A DNA stretch of 64,000 nucleotides from Virgibacillus aidingensis. Lineage in GTDB: Bacteria > Bacillota > Bacilli > Bacillales > Amphibacillaceae. Positions 53,137 to 63,266 of this stretch are shown here, one piece after another. The stretch covers positions 1 to 64,000 of the forward strand of contig NZ_WIXN01000011.1 of NCBI RefSeq assembly GCF_010994035.1, in the 5' to 3' direction. Made by a program: the position numbers and the translations under genes. The number at the start of each line of letters is the position of its first letter. The stretch's first letter is position 1. The notes under the pieces were generated by a model. That model had not been told where the DNA came from, made no database searches, and worked only from the letters and a program-made list of their open reading frames with translations.

Positions 53137-53294
53137 ATAAATCTCTCCTTTCATTTTACTACCGTATGCATATATATGAAAATTGACGCTTTCCCTAATT
53201 TATATTTTATAGGAAATGATGCTATTTGGCTATATACCGTGTGAAAGTTTCATTTATTGTTCACATTGATGTGTCAAGGTTTTGGCTGTAATAC

Positions 53295-53798
53295 TTAATT
53301 AGTCATGGTTGCTTCCACCGTAATCCGGACAGTCTCCCAGATAGTCAATAGTTTTACTTCCAGTTTATAATGAAAGTCATCAATGATATAATCCTTATTT
53401 TTAATGGTGGACTCAAGGAGCATGTCACTTTGCCCGATAACGGAAAGATCCTGCCCGATAATATGATCTACTTCCTGTTTCACCATTTCCTCCAAATCAT
53501 GAATGAGCAGCCGGTCCAGACCCAATTGCTCACTGTTGGCGATCGTTACCTCAATGGTTTCTACCCGCAATATTTTTTCTGAATTATCGCTGAGTTCTTC
53601 CATATCCTGAATCAATGCTTCATTCTGATTTTCCAAATCATTTATTTCCGCCTGGAAAGCCCGGTTCTGGGCAAGCATTTCTTCAAACATAGAGCCGTAC
53701 ATATAAAGAAATACACCGTAAGCGAGAATTCCGCCAATGAGCGTACCGGCAAAAAATCGCTGCCAGGTTGGTTTTTTGTAAAAGGGAGGAATATGCAT
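53295..53798 (-). CDS. ytrI: Sporulation membrane protein YtrI
   Basis: 167 residues. A single N-terminal membrane helix (FFAGTLIGGILAYGVFLYMYG), a coiled coil (MLAQNRAFQAEINDLENQNEALIQDMEEL) and an extracellular C-terminal domain. Corresponds to B. subtilis YtrI, required for efficient sporulation and expressed with ytrH under mother-cell control. The ATG overlaps the ytrH stop (TGATG), so translation is coupled. Confidence 0.88.
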   Translation of the reverse strand: MHIPPFYKKPTWQRFFAGTLIGGILAYGVFLYMYGSMFEEMLAQNRAFQAEINDLENQNEALIQDMEELSDNSEKILRVETIEVTIANSEQLGLDRLLIHDLEEMVKQEVDHIIGQDLSVIGQSDMLLESTIKNKDYIIDDFHYKLEVKLLTIWETVRITVEATMTN

Positions 53799-54133
53799 CA
53801 GGACAAATCCTCCTGTATCAGCCATTCAATGCAGATCATGGCTGTTTTTACCCCACCCATCGCAGAGACAATCATCATTGCCTGTTTAAAAATATCCATA
53901 GTGGAGCCTTCAAAAATGCCCTTTTCAAAATTGGTGAATGCGTCAAATGTACCGCCGATCGCTGCTGCAATCGCCCATATTCTAAGTCTTTTCGCAATGC
54001 GTCCGATGGAGGATAATGTGCCATCCCCGGTGGCAAAATCACCAATACTGCCGATAATTGCTCCGCCGATTACAACCCCGAATGCAATAAAGTAACAATG
54101 AATGAAGGCTGCAAAAAAACGTTCTTCGATCAT
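53798..54133 (-). CDS. ytrH: Sporulation membrane protein YtrH
   Basis: 111 residues with three or four hydrophobic stretches: FFAAFIHCYFIAFGVVIGGAIIGS, IWAIAAAIGGTFDAF and QAMMIVSAMGGVKTAMICI, plus a GDGTLSSIGRIAKRL loop. Matches B. subtilis YtrH. Start follows AAGGAGTGGG. Divergent from dnaE, which is 145 bp away. Confidence 0.9.
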   Translation of the reverse strand: MIEERFFAAFIHCYFIAFGVVIGGAIIGSIGDFATGDGTLSSIGRIAKRLRIWAIAAAIGGTFDAFTNFEKGIFEGSTMDIFKQAMMIVSAMGGVKTAMICIEWLIQEDLS

Positions 54134-54278
54134 AAAGCACCCACTCCTTCTGAGGGCTATTCCATTTATTTTATGATTTCGTAAGACAAGTTATGATCAG
54201 TAATCAGCAAATCCGTATGCATGTTCTTATTTCATTGCTATAATAGAAGGAGACATTATTAACAAAAGGCGGGAAGTC

Positions 54279-57200
54279 ATGTCTTTTACACATTTACAAG
54301 TCCGTAGTGCATACAGTTTAATGAAAAGCACGATCCAAATTGATAAACTGATTGATCAGGCAAAAGAACTGAATTTCGATGCCCTTGCATTGACAGATGA
54401 GCAGGTTCTTTATGGTGCCATACCTTTTTACAGGGCCTGTGTCAATAATGGCATAAAACCAATCATCGGCTTGACCGTTAACCTGGAAGAACAACATAAC
54501 CAGCAGGAAACTTGCATTCTGCTTGCAAAAAATAATGCAGGCTATAAAGAGCTGGTTAACATCAGTACATATTTAAATAAGAATGAAAAAGCCTTCCTGG
54601 AATGGGAAGAGCTGAAAATAAATGCAGAAAACCTGGTTGCGATTTTTCCTCTGACAGATAATTTAAAAAATATTTTGGCAACTAAAGAAAATGACGCTTT
54701 CCGCTCCTATGCGGATAAACGGCAGCAGGCATTTCCTGATTGGTATGTTGGCGTGAGCTCCCATGAGATGAAACAGGAAAAAGATTTACTGGAAAAGCTC
54801 AAAACAGTTTCCGGAAAACACGGCGTGAAATTCACTGCCATTCAAGATGTACGCTATTTAAATCATCAAGATTACATGGCATATGATTGCCTGCAGGCGA
54901 TGAAGCAGGGGATTACATGGGAAGGGAAAAGGAAGACCGCAAGCGGTCCTGAACATCATTTAGCTTCAACCGAAGAAGTTAAGGAGGCTTTTTCTGTCTG
55001 GCCGCAATTGCTGGAAGAAACAGAACGGATCAAAGATCGCTGCAACATTACGTTTGATTTCAATCGGCGAAGACTGCCCTCTTTCCCTGTTCCCGGCGGT
55101 TTAGATGCCTATGAGTATTTACGGAAAAAATGCATGGAAAATCTGGAGGTGCGGTATGTTAAAATTACCCCCGAAATCACAGAGAGGCTGGAATATGAGC
55201 TTGAAGTCATCCGATCCATGCAGTTTAGTGATTATTTTCTAATCGTGGCTGATTTTATCCATTTTGCAAAGGAACATTCTATTGTAGTGGGTCCCGGCAG
55301 GGGATCATCCGCAGGTTCTTTAGTGGCATATACACTTGGTATCACGGATGTGGATCCGATTAAATACGATTTATTGTTTGAAAGATTTCTGAATCCGGAG
55401 CGGCTTACAATGCCGGATATCGATGTGGATTTCTCTGATATCCGCCGTGATGAAGTGATAGAGTATGTCCGTAAGAAGTATGGGGAAGCACATGTAGCCC
55501 AAATCATTACTTTCGGCACATTTGCTGCCAGATCGATTATTCGTGAGTTGATAAAAACACTTGCTATAGACAAGGAAGACGCGAATTTTATTTTAAAACA
55601 GGCAGCTTCCTTTCCGAACAAGCGAATTCCTGAAATGGTGAAAGCATTTGATGGAGATGTAAAAGTATATATAAAGCAGTCCCGAAAGTTAAAAATGCTG
55701 CTTTCTATAGCCGCTAAGCTGGAAGGTATCCCTAGGCATATTTCCACTCATGCAGCAGGTATTGTCATTACGGAAAAACCGCTTGTTGAGTATGTGCCTT
55801 TGACGATTGGAGCAAACGAGAGCAATTTAACCCAGTTTTCCATGAATGATCTTGAAGCACTTGGGCTACTTAAAATTGATTTATTAGGACTTCGAAATTT
55901 AACTTTTCTGGAAAAAACGGTCCAATCCATTTATTTTTCCACAAAGAAAAAAATAGCACTGCATGAGCTTCCGGCAGCAGATGAAAAAACATTTCAGCTG
56001 TTGCGTTCAGGGAAGACAAATGGCATATTTCAGCTGGAATCGCAGGGAATGCAAAATGTTTTAAAGCAATTAAAACCGACTGAATTTGAAGATGTGGTTG
56101 CAGTTAATGCGTTATACCGGCCGGGACCGATGGAAAACATTCCTGTCTATATAAAGCGCAAGCATGAACAGGAGTCTGTAAGCTATCCGCATCCGGCTCT
56201 TGCTCCTATTTTGGGAAAAACCTACGGGGTGCTTGTTTATCAGGAACAGATTATACAAATTGCCTATCGAATGGCGGGGTTTACCCTTGCAGAAGCGGAT
56301 CTATTGCGGCGGGCTGTCAGCAAAAAGCAACAGGCAGTAATGGATGATCAAAAGGAGAAATTTATTGAAGGATGTATTCAAAATGGGTATGAAAAAAGAA
56401 TTGGCGAAGAGATTTTTGCATGGATCGTTAAATTTTCCAATTACGGGTTCCCCCGCAGCCATGCAGTAGCCTACAGCAAAATATCCTATCAGCTTGCCTA
56501 TTTAAAAGCGCATTATCCAGCCCATTTTTTTGCGGAGTTACTCAGTTCAGTGGCAAATCAGCACGACAAAATCCAGCTGTACAGACGGGAAATAAAAGAG
56601 CTCAATATTCCTTTTAAACCCCCATCAATAAATAAAAGCTTTGGCAAATATTCAGTGGAGGATCACGGAATTCGCATGGGATTATTATCCATCAAGGGAA
56701 TTGGCAATAAAGCTATCCAAGAGATCCTCCGGGTTAGGAAGAATGGACGGTACAGGAATTTATCCGATTTCTGCCTTCGCGTCTCTTCAAGTATTGTAAA
56801 CAGGCAGACGATCGAGCTGTTAATTATGGCTGGTGCGTTTGATGCGCTTCACCCGAACAGGGCGAGCCTGCTTGCCTCGATAGATCCCGCCATTGAACAG
56901 GGGGAGCTGTTCAGGGAATTTCAGGATCAGCCTAACCTGTTTGGTGACCAGCTGGAATTGGAAACAAGCTATGTGGACATAGAAGACTTCTCGGATATGA
57001 AAAAGCTTGCTGATGAAAAAGATCTTCTGGGTATCTATATCTCTAGCCACCCACTGGAAAGGTACCGGGCCAAATTGAGAAAGAACGGGTATATTACAAT
57101 GAGTCACGCCAAATACCGGACAGCCGGGAAAGAACAAAAAAGCACGGCTATCATCGATAAAGTGAAAACGATCCGGACGAAGCGGGGAGATCCAATGGCA

Positions 57201-57632
57201 TTTCTTACGCTTAGTGATGAAACGGATGAAATGGAAGCAGTTGTATTCCCGGATCTTTTCCGGAATACCAAACAGATGCTTGAAGAAGAAAATCTGATTA
57301 TGGTTCAGGGAAAACCGGAAAAACGAAATAACCGAATGCAGTGGATTCTATCAAAAATTCAACCATTTGAAGCAGCACAGCTTGAAAAAAATACTAAACA
57401 GAGATTATTTATCAAACTGCCGGAGCATGAGCAGGAACAAAGCCTGAACTTTATCAAACAAACCGCTTATCAGCATCCCGGTGAGACACCTATCATACTT
57501 TTTGATGAAACTACGCGGAAAACCTATCAGCTGAAAGAAGAATATTTTATCCGGCCTGCTGCTGAATGCTTGCTTGCTTTACGCAAACATTTCGGAAAAG
57601 ATGCAGTCGTATTGCAGAAAGAAAAAGAATAA
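54279..57632 (+). CDS. dnaE: DNA polymerase III alpha subunit DnaE
   Basis: 1117 residues, full length for the DnaE class. PHP domain (1-200, SFTHLQVRSAYSLMKSTIQI), polymerase core with catalytic aspartates in MPDIDVDFSDIRRDEVIEY (about 378-396) and PGRGSSAGSLVAY, helix-hairpin-helix (LLSIKGIGNKAIQEIL, about 800) and C-terminal OB fold (about 960-1040, TAIIDKVKTIRTKRGDPMAFLTL). In Firmicutes DnaE extends RNA primers before PolC takes over on the lagging strand. The family's PHP metal ligands look partly replaced (SLMKST). Confidence 0.97.
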   Translation: MSFTHLQVRSAYSLMKSTIQIDKLIDQAKELNFDALALTDEQVLYGAIPFYRACVNNGIKPIIGLTVNLEEQHNQQETCILLAKNNAGYKELVNISTYLNKNEKAFLEWEELKINAENLVAIFPLTDNLKNILATKENDAFRSYADKRQQAFPDWYVGVSSHEMKQEKDLLEKLKTVSGKHGVKFTAIQDVRYLNHQDYMAYDCLQAMKQGITWEGKRKTASGPEHHLASTEEVKEAFSVWPQLLEETERIKDRCNITFDFNRRRLPSFPVPGGLDAYEYLRKKCMENLEVRYVKITPEITERLEYELEVIRSMQFSDYFLIVADFIHFAKEHSIVVGPGRGSSAGSLVAYTLGITDVDPIKYDLLFERFLNPERLTMPDIDVDFSDIRRDEVIEYVRKKYGEAHVAQIITFGTFAARSIIRELIKTLAIDKEDANFILKQAASFPNKRIPEMVKAFDGDVKVYIKQSRKLKMLLSIAAKLEGIPRHISTHAAGIVITEKPLVEYVPLTIGANESNLTQFSMNDLEALGLLKIDLLGLRNLTFLEKTVQSIYFSTKKKIALHELPAADEKTFQLLRSGKTNGIFQLESQGMQNVLKQLKPTEFEDVVAVNALYRPGPMENIPVYIKRKHEQESVSYPHPALAPILGKTYGVLVYQEQIIQIAYRMAGFTLAEADLLRRAVSKKQQAVMDDQKEKFIEGCIQNGYEKRIGEEIFAWIVKFSNYGFPRSHAVAYSKISYQLAYLKAHYPAHFFAELLSSVANQHDKIQLYRREIKELNIPFKPPSINKSFGKYSVEDHGIRMGLLSIKGIGNKAIQEILRVRKNGRYRNLSDFCLRVSSSIVNRQTIELLIMAGAFDALHPNRASLLASIDPAIEQGELFREFQDQPNLFGDQLELETSYVDIEDFSDMKKLADEKDLLGIYISSHPLERYRAKLRKNGYITMSHAKYRTAGKEQKSTAIIDKVKTIRTKRGDPMAFLTLSDETDEMEAVVFPDLFRNTKQMLEEENLIMVQGKPEKRNNRMQWILSKIQPFEAAQLEKNTKQRLFIKLPEHEQEQSLNFIKQTAYQHPGETPIILFDETTRKTYQLKEEYFIRPAAECLLALRKHFGKDAVVLQKEKE

Positions 57633-57657
57633 ATCAAAAATGAGCCGGGATCCATCC

Positions 57658-57685
57658 TTTACACGTGAGATTGATCTGTTATAAT
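57658..57685 (+). promoter_or_regulatory. Promoter of the malic enzyme operon
   Basis: TTTACA (57658-57663) and TATAAT (57680-57685) with a 16-bp spacer. The expected transcript start is about 57,692, immediately before the palindrome at 57,699. Confidence 0.65.
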
Positions 57686-57698
57686 GGAGAAGTTAAGG

Positions 57699-57711
57699 GT
57701 GGTCTGACCAC
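57699..57711. promoter_or_regulatory. GntR/FadR-type operator
   Basis: GTGGTCTGACCAC is a 13-bp palindrome with an odd centre. It fits the TnGTnnnACnA consensus of FadR-type GntR regulators. It lies just after the promoter, where bound protein would block transcription. The regulator gene is downstream at 59,118. Confidence 0.65.
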
Positions 57712-57864
57712 TTTTGCAACATAAATTAAATTTGAAGGTAAATGCATTATGCTTGCAATTCTAAAGCTGTTGACTGAGAATGTTTGAAAGGTTAAAAAAA
57801 CTATTATAAATGAGATAATGGGAGTAATATTTCATTTTTTCAGGGCAAAGGAGCGAGGTAATAA

Positions 57865-59106
57865 ATGGCTAGTTTAAGAGATGAAGCATTACATCTGCAT
57901 AAAGTGAATAAAGGAAAGCTGACAACGAATTCAAAAATACCGGTACGCAATGCAAGGGACTTAAGCCTGGCTTACTCGCCTGGGGTGGCGGAACCGTGCA
58001 AGGTAATTCACGATCGTAAATCAACGGTCTATGACTATACCATGAAAGGAAATATGGTAGCAGTTGTAAGTGATGGGTCAGCCGTCCTTGGGCTTGGAAA
58101 TATTGGGCCGGAAGCTGCATTGCCTGTAATGGAAGGAAAATCCGTATTGTTTAAAAGCTTTGCGGGAGTGGATTCCTTTCCGATTTGTCTTGATACACAT
58201 GACGTAAATGAGATTGTAGAAACAGTAAAACTAATGGAACCGACATTTGGCGGAGTCAATTTGGAGGATATCGCTGCACCAAATTGTTTTATAATTGAGG
58301 ACAGGTTAAAAAAAGAAACGAACATCCCGATTTTTCACGATGATCAGCATGGAACAGCTATCGTAACACTTGCAGGTTTAATCAATGCTTTAAAGCTTAC
58401 GGAAAAGGAATTTTCCGATATTAAAGTAATTGTGAGCGGAGCCGGGGCAGCAGGAATAGCTATTACCAGGCTGCTGTATCATTTTGGCGTCAGAGACATG
58501 ATCATGAGTGATTCCAGGGGCGCAATATACAAAGGGCGGCCTGAAGGGATGAATGAAGTAAAAGAAAAAGTAGCCGAGTATACTAATGTTAATAACGAAA
58601 AGGGAAGCCTTGATGAAGTACTCGAGGGGGCAGATGTGTTTATTGGCGTATCTGTTGCCGGAGCGTTAACGAAGGAAATGGTAGGAAAAATGAATGAGGA
58701 TCCAATTATTTTTGCCATGGCCAACCCGGATCCGGAGATCATGCCGGATGATGCCAAAGAGGTCGGGGCGAAAGTGATCGGGACAGGAAGATCCGATTTT
58801 CCGAACCAGGTAAATAATGTACTTGCTTTTCCGGGGATTTTCCGGGGGGCCCTGGATGTACGGGCAACAAGAATCAATGAACGCATGAAAGTGGCTGCAG
58901 CCCATGCGATTGCCTCCCTCATCTCTGATGATGAACTTAATACAGACTATGTGATCCCGGCTCCATTTGATCCAAGGGTAGCCCCAAATGTTGCCAAAAG
59001 TGTGGCAAAAGCTGCCATGGAATCAGGAGTGGCCAGAATCGAAGTGGATCCGGAAGAGGTAGCAGAGAAAACAAGACAATTAACACAGATTGATAAAGAC
59101 TTTTAA
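57865..59106 (+). CDS. ytsJ: NAD(P)-dependent malic enzyme (YtsJ-like)
   Basis: 413 residues. Malic-enzyme N domain (RDLSLAYSPGVAEPCKVI, VSDGSAVLGLGNIGP, GVNLEDIAAPNCF) and NAD(P)-binding domain (VIVSGAGAAGIAITRLL); EDIAAP and FHDDQHGTAI hold metal ligands. It oxidatively decarboxylates malate to pyruvate, providing NADPH in B. subtilis (YtsJ). Next to acetyl-CoA carboxylase genes this would link reductant supply to fatty acid synthesis. GAGCGAGG precedes the ATG. Confidence 0.95.
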   Translation: MASLRDEALHLHKVNKGKLTTNSKIPVRNARDLSLAYSPGVAEPCKVIHDRKSTVYDYTMKGNMVAVVSDGSAVLGLGNIGPEAALPVMEGKSVLFKSFAGVDSFPICLDTHDVNEIVETVKLMEPTFGGVNLEDIAAPNCFIIEDRLKKETNIPIFHDDQHGTAIVTLAGLINALKLTEKEFSDIKVIVSGAGAAGIAITRLLYHFGVRDMIMSDSRGAIYKGRPEGMNEVKEKVAEYTNVNNEKGSLDEVLEGADVFIGVSVAGALTKEMVGKMNEDPIIFAMANPDPEIMPDDAKEVGAKVIGTGRSDFPNQVNNVLAFPGIFRGALDVRATRINERMKVAAAHAIASLISDDELNTDYVIPAPFDPRVAPNVAKSVAKAAMESGVARIEVDPEEVAEKTRQLTQIDKDF

Positions 59107-59117
59107 AGGAGTGAACC

Positions 59118-59735
59118 ATGGCTGTGCCCATGTCACCTAAACAAAAAGTATACCAGAGTGTTCTGCTGGAAATCCGCAAATTTATCGAAAACAACGAACT
59201 TGAGCCTGGGGATAAGCTCCCTTCTGAGCGGGAACTGGCCGAGAAACTGAATCGAGGCAGGTCATCTGTCAGGGAAGCTTTGAGGGCAATGGAATTATTG
59301 GGTTTAATTGAAACAAAGCATGGTGAAGGAACTTTTTTGCGGACATACCGGCCATACAAAACAGTTGAACTGCTGGCCTCATTTGTTTTGCAGGACCATA
59401 ATACCAGACATGATTTGTTATTAGTAAAGCAGCTTCTGGAAAAAGAAGCTGCTAAGCTTGCTTATCCCAACTTAAATGAAAAGGATATAGAAGAATTAAA
59501 CAGAATTAGCAAACATACAACGATGGAACCGCCCGAAAGACACAGGGAATTTTTCTATTATCTTGTAAATCGAACAGATAACAGGCTGCTTGTTAAGATA
59601 TGGCAGCTGTTGGACGAGTTTTCCAGAACCATTGATTCACAGTATTACATGGTGGATTTTTATAAGGAATTAATGGAGTATTACAGCAGCAGAGATTATG
59701 AAAAAATTGAACTTTTGTTTGAAAAATACAGTTGA
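59118..59735 (+). CDS. GntR-family regulator with FCD domain (FadR-like)
   Basis: 205 residues: winged helix (QKVYQSVLLEIRKFIENNEL, GDKLPSERELAEKLNRGRSSVREALRAMELLGLIET) and a FadR C-terminal-like helical ligand domain, shorter than average. It sits 11 bp after the malic enzyme gene, behind AAAGGAG, and 145 bp before accD. I infer that it represses this locus through the operator at 57,699 and senses a metabolite of acyl-CoA or C4 acid metabolism. Confidence 0.88.
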   Translation: MAVPMSPKQKVYQSVLLEIRKFIENNELEPGDKLPSERELAEKLNRGRSSVREALRAMELLGLIETKHGEGTFLRTYRPYKTVELLASFVLQDHNTRHDLLLVKQLLEKEAAKLAYPNLNEKDIEELNRISKHTTMEPPERHREFFYYLVNRTDNRLLVKIWQLLDEFSRTIDSQYYMVDFYKELMEYYSSRDYEKIELLFEKYS

Positions 59736-59779
59736 ATATTCATGACATAAAATAATATTTTTTTCATCGACTTGTTTTG

Positions 59780-59811
59780 ACACCATTTTCAACGGGTTTT
59801 CGTTATGGTGT
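59780..59811. promoter_or_regulatory. Inverted repeat in accDA promoter region
   Basis: ACACCAT (59780-59786) and ATGGTGT (59805-59811) are perfect inverted halves with an 18-bp gap; TTGACA (59777-59782) overlaps the left half. A regulator of acc transcription could bind here, though it does not look like a FapR box. Confidence 0.4.
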
Positions 59812-59879
59812 ACATAGTCGGATAAGCTATTATCAACCATAATGAAGCCTTGGTTTTTGCGGAAGAAGGGGGAGTTAAC

Positions 59880-60740
59880 TTGCTTAAGGATTTTTTTGGC
59901 AAGCGAAGAAAATATGCATCTATTCCTAGTGAGCAGGCAAAATCGGACGTTCCGGAAGGGCTGATGCAAAAATGCCATTCATGTCATAAGATTTATTACC
60001 GGAAAGAAATGAACAAAAATTTGCAGGTTTGCCCAAACTGTAATTATCACCATCCTTTACTTGCATGGAATCGGATTGAAAGTTTATTTAATGAAAATAC
60101 TTTTGAAGAATGGGATAAAGGTTTAATCACCGGGAATCCCCTTAATTTTCCCGAATATGATGAAAAGATGGCAAAAGATCGGGAGAAAACTGGATTAAAT
60201 GAAGGTGTTGTAACAGGAAAAGGTCTCCTAAATGGACAAGCTGCAGCAATTGCCGTGATGGATTCCAGCTTTCGGATGGGGAGTATGGGTTCGGTTGTCG
60301 GCGAAAAAATAGCCCGGGCGATTGAAAAAGCAAAAGAGGAAAAACTGCCGTTTATTATCTTCACGGCCTCCGGAGGTGCAAGAATGCAGGAGGGTGTATT
60401 AAGTCTGATGCAAATGACCAAGACTTCCATGGCGGTGAAGAGGTTTAGTGAAGCCGGCGGATTGCTCATTACTGTAATGACACACCCGACTACCGGCGGT
60501 GTTTCTGCCAGTTTTGCCTCCCTGGGAGATTACAATTTCGCTGAACCCGGTGCTTTAATTGGTTTTGCAGGAAGACGCATTATTGAACAGACGATCCGCG
60601 AAAAATTGCCGGACGATTTCCAGACGGCTGAATTTCAATTAAAGCATGGTCAATTGGATAAAGTCATTCACCGTCATGATTTAAAGGGAACACTGACAAC
60701 CCTGCTCCACATGCACAGGAAGGGTGGAAATCAGGAATGA
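59880..60740 (+). CDS. accD: Acetyl-CoA carboxylase carboxyltransferase subunit beta
   Basis: 286 residues. Zinc ribbon with two CxxC pairs ([11 protein letters not shown] and [10 protein letters not shown]), then crotonase-like carboxyltransferase with [11 protein letters not shown] and [16 protein letters not shown]. Forms the alpha2-beta2 enzyme with AccA and transfers CO2 from biotin to acetyl-CoA, the first step of fatty acid synthesis. Start TTG 59880 follows AAGGGGGAG and yields the expected [11 protein letters not shown]; the upstream ATG at 59850 is poor. Overlaps accA by four bases. Confidence 0.95.
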   Translation: MLKDFFGKRRKYASIPSEQAKSDVPEGLMQKCHSCHKIYYRKEMNKNLQVCPNCNYHHPLLAWNRIESLFNENTFEEWDKGLITGNPLNFPEYDEKMAKDREKTGLNEGVVTGKGLLNGQAAAIAVMDSSFRMGSMGSVVGEKIARAIEKAKEEKLPFIIFTASGGARMQEGVLSLMQMTKTSMAVKRFSEAGGLLITVMTHPTTGGVSASFASLGDYNFAEPGALIGFAGRRIIEQTIREKLPDDFQTAEFQLKHGQLDKVIHRHDLKGTLTTLLHMHRKGGNQE

Positions 60741-61693
60741 AGCATGTACTTGAATTTGAAAAACCGATTGTGAATTTAAAAGAAAAAATTGAAGAATTAA
60801 AGCGATATACACGAGACAGTGATATTGATTTATCCGAAGAGATTCAAACCCTTGAGGAAAGGCTGGCTGTACTTGAAGATGATATATATGGGAATCTAAA
60901 GCCATGGAATCGCGTGCAGATGGCAAGACATCCGGAACGGCCCACTACAATGGACTACATTGAACTATTATTTACGAATTTTATTGAGTTTCACGGTGAC
61001 CGTTTATACGCGGATGACGAGGCGATCGTTTCCGGTATTGCTTATTATAGGGAAGAACCAATTACTGTGATCGGCCATCAGAGAGGGAAGGATACGAAAG
61101 AAAATATTCGGCGGAATTTTGGGATGCCGCATCCGGAAGGGTATCGAAAAGCACTCCGGCACATGAAACAGGCAGATAAATTTAACCGGCCAATTGTTTG
61201 TTTTATTGATACGAAGGGTGCCTATCCAGGAAAGGCTGCAGAGGAGCGCGGACAAAGTGAAGCCATTGCCCGCAATCTGATGGAAATGGCGGGACTTACG
61301 GTTCCTGTAATTTGTATCGTGATTGGTGAAGGAGGAAGCGGGGGTGCACTGGCATTGGGAGTTGGAGACCATATTCATATGCTGGAGAACTCTACATATT
61401 CGGTTATTTCCCCCGAGGGAGCGGCTGCTTTGCTTTGGAAAGATGCGTCACTTGCACAGCGGGCTGCCGAAACAATGAAGATTACTGCATATGATTTAAA
61501 AGAGCTGCAGGTCATTGATCAGATTATCCCGGAGCCAAAAGGCGGAGCACACCGTAATGTGGAAGAACAGGCTGCACATATAGATCATGTACTGAATCAG
61601 TCGCTTGAACAATTGAACAGCCTTTCTGCGGAAGAGCTGCTAGAAAGCCGCTGGGAAAAATATAAACAGATTGGAGAATATAACACATTATAG
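60737..61693 (+). CDS. accA: Acetyl-CoA carboxylase carboxyltransferase subunit alpha
   Basis: 318 residues. N-terminal helical part ([19 protein letters not shown]), [57 protein letters not shown] and [15 protein letters not shown], all typical. Partner of AccD, with the gene start overlapping accD (ATGA). The operon ends with a terminator 1 bp after the stop codon. Confidence 0.97.
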   Translation: MKHVLEFEKPIVNLKEKIEELKRYTRDSDIDLSEEIQTLEERLAVLEDDIYGNLKPWNRVQMARHPERPTTMDYIELLFTNFIEFHGDRLYADDEAIVSGIAYYREEPITVIGHQRGKDTKENIRRNFGMPHPEGYRKALRHMKQADKFNRPIVCFIDTKGAYPGKAAEERGQSEAIARNLMEMAGLTVPVICIVIGEGGSGGALALGVGDHIHMLENSTYSVISPEGAAALLWKDASLAQRAAETMKITAYDLKELQVIDQIIPEPKGGAHRNVEEQAAHIDHVLNQSLEQLNSLSAEELLESRWEKYKQIGEYNTL

Positions 61694-61722
61694 GCTGGCT
61701 GAATACAGTCAGCTTCTTTTTA
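61694..61722 (+). terminator. Terminator of accDA
   Basis: GCTGGCTG (61694-61701) and CAGTCAGC (61706-61713), a stem with one G-T pair and loop AATA, followed by TTCTTTTTAATT. Confidence 0.85.
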
Positions 61723-61797
61723 ATTGTTTACCTGTTCAGCTATAATAAAGCTTTAGATAAATCACTTTTTCCCTCACGCGATAAATTACAGCGAATA

Positions 61798-61920
61798 TTT
61801 ATGGTGGGGCGAGAACCACTGTACCGCAGTCCCAAATGTTTATGGTGGGGCGAGGAACTACTGTACCGCAGTCCCAAATGTTTATGGTGGGGCGAGGAAC
61901 TACTGTACCGCAGTCCCAAA
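61798..61920. repeat. Three tandem ~42-bp repeats
   Basis: Copies at 61,798-61,838, 61,839-61,880 and 61,881-61,920. Each starts TTTATGGTGGGGCGAG and ends ACTGTACCGCAGTCCCAA; copy 1 differs at four bases and is one base shorter, copies 2 and 3 are identical. ACTG...CAGT in each unit is a small dyad. No spacers, so it is not a CRISPR array. Confidence 0.9.
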
Positions 61921-63237
<1,317 letters not shown>

Positions 63238-63266
63238 AACCAACAAGCTCTAAGGAGAGATAAAGC

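Noticed and set aside
58479-58922. 147-codon minus-strand frame inside ytsJ
   Set aside because: Antisense to a conserved gene without start signals.
60047-60469. 140-codon minus-strand frame inside accD
   Set aside because: Fully antisense to a conserved gene; shadow frame.
61798-61920. CRISPR array
   Set aside because: Three head-to-tail units without unique spacers and no cas genes.
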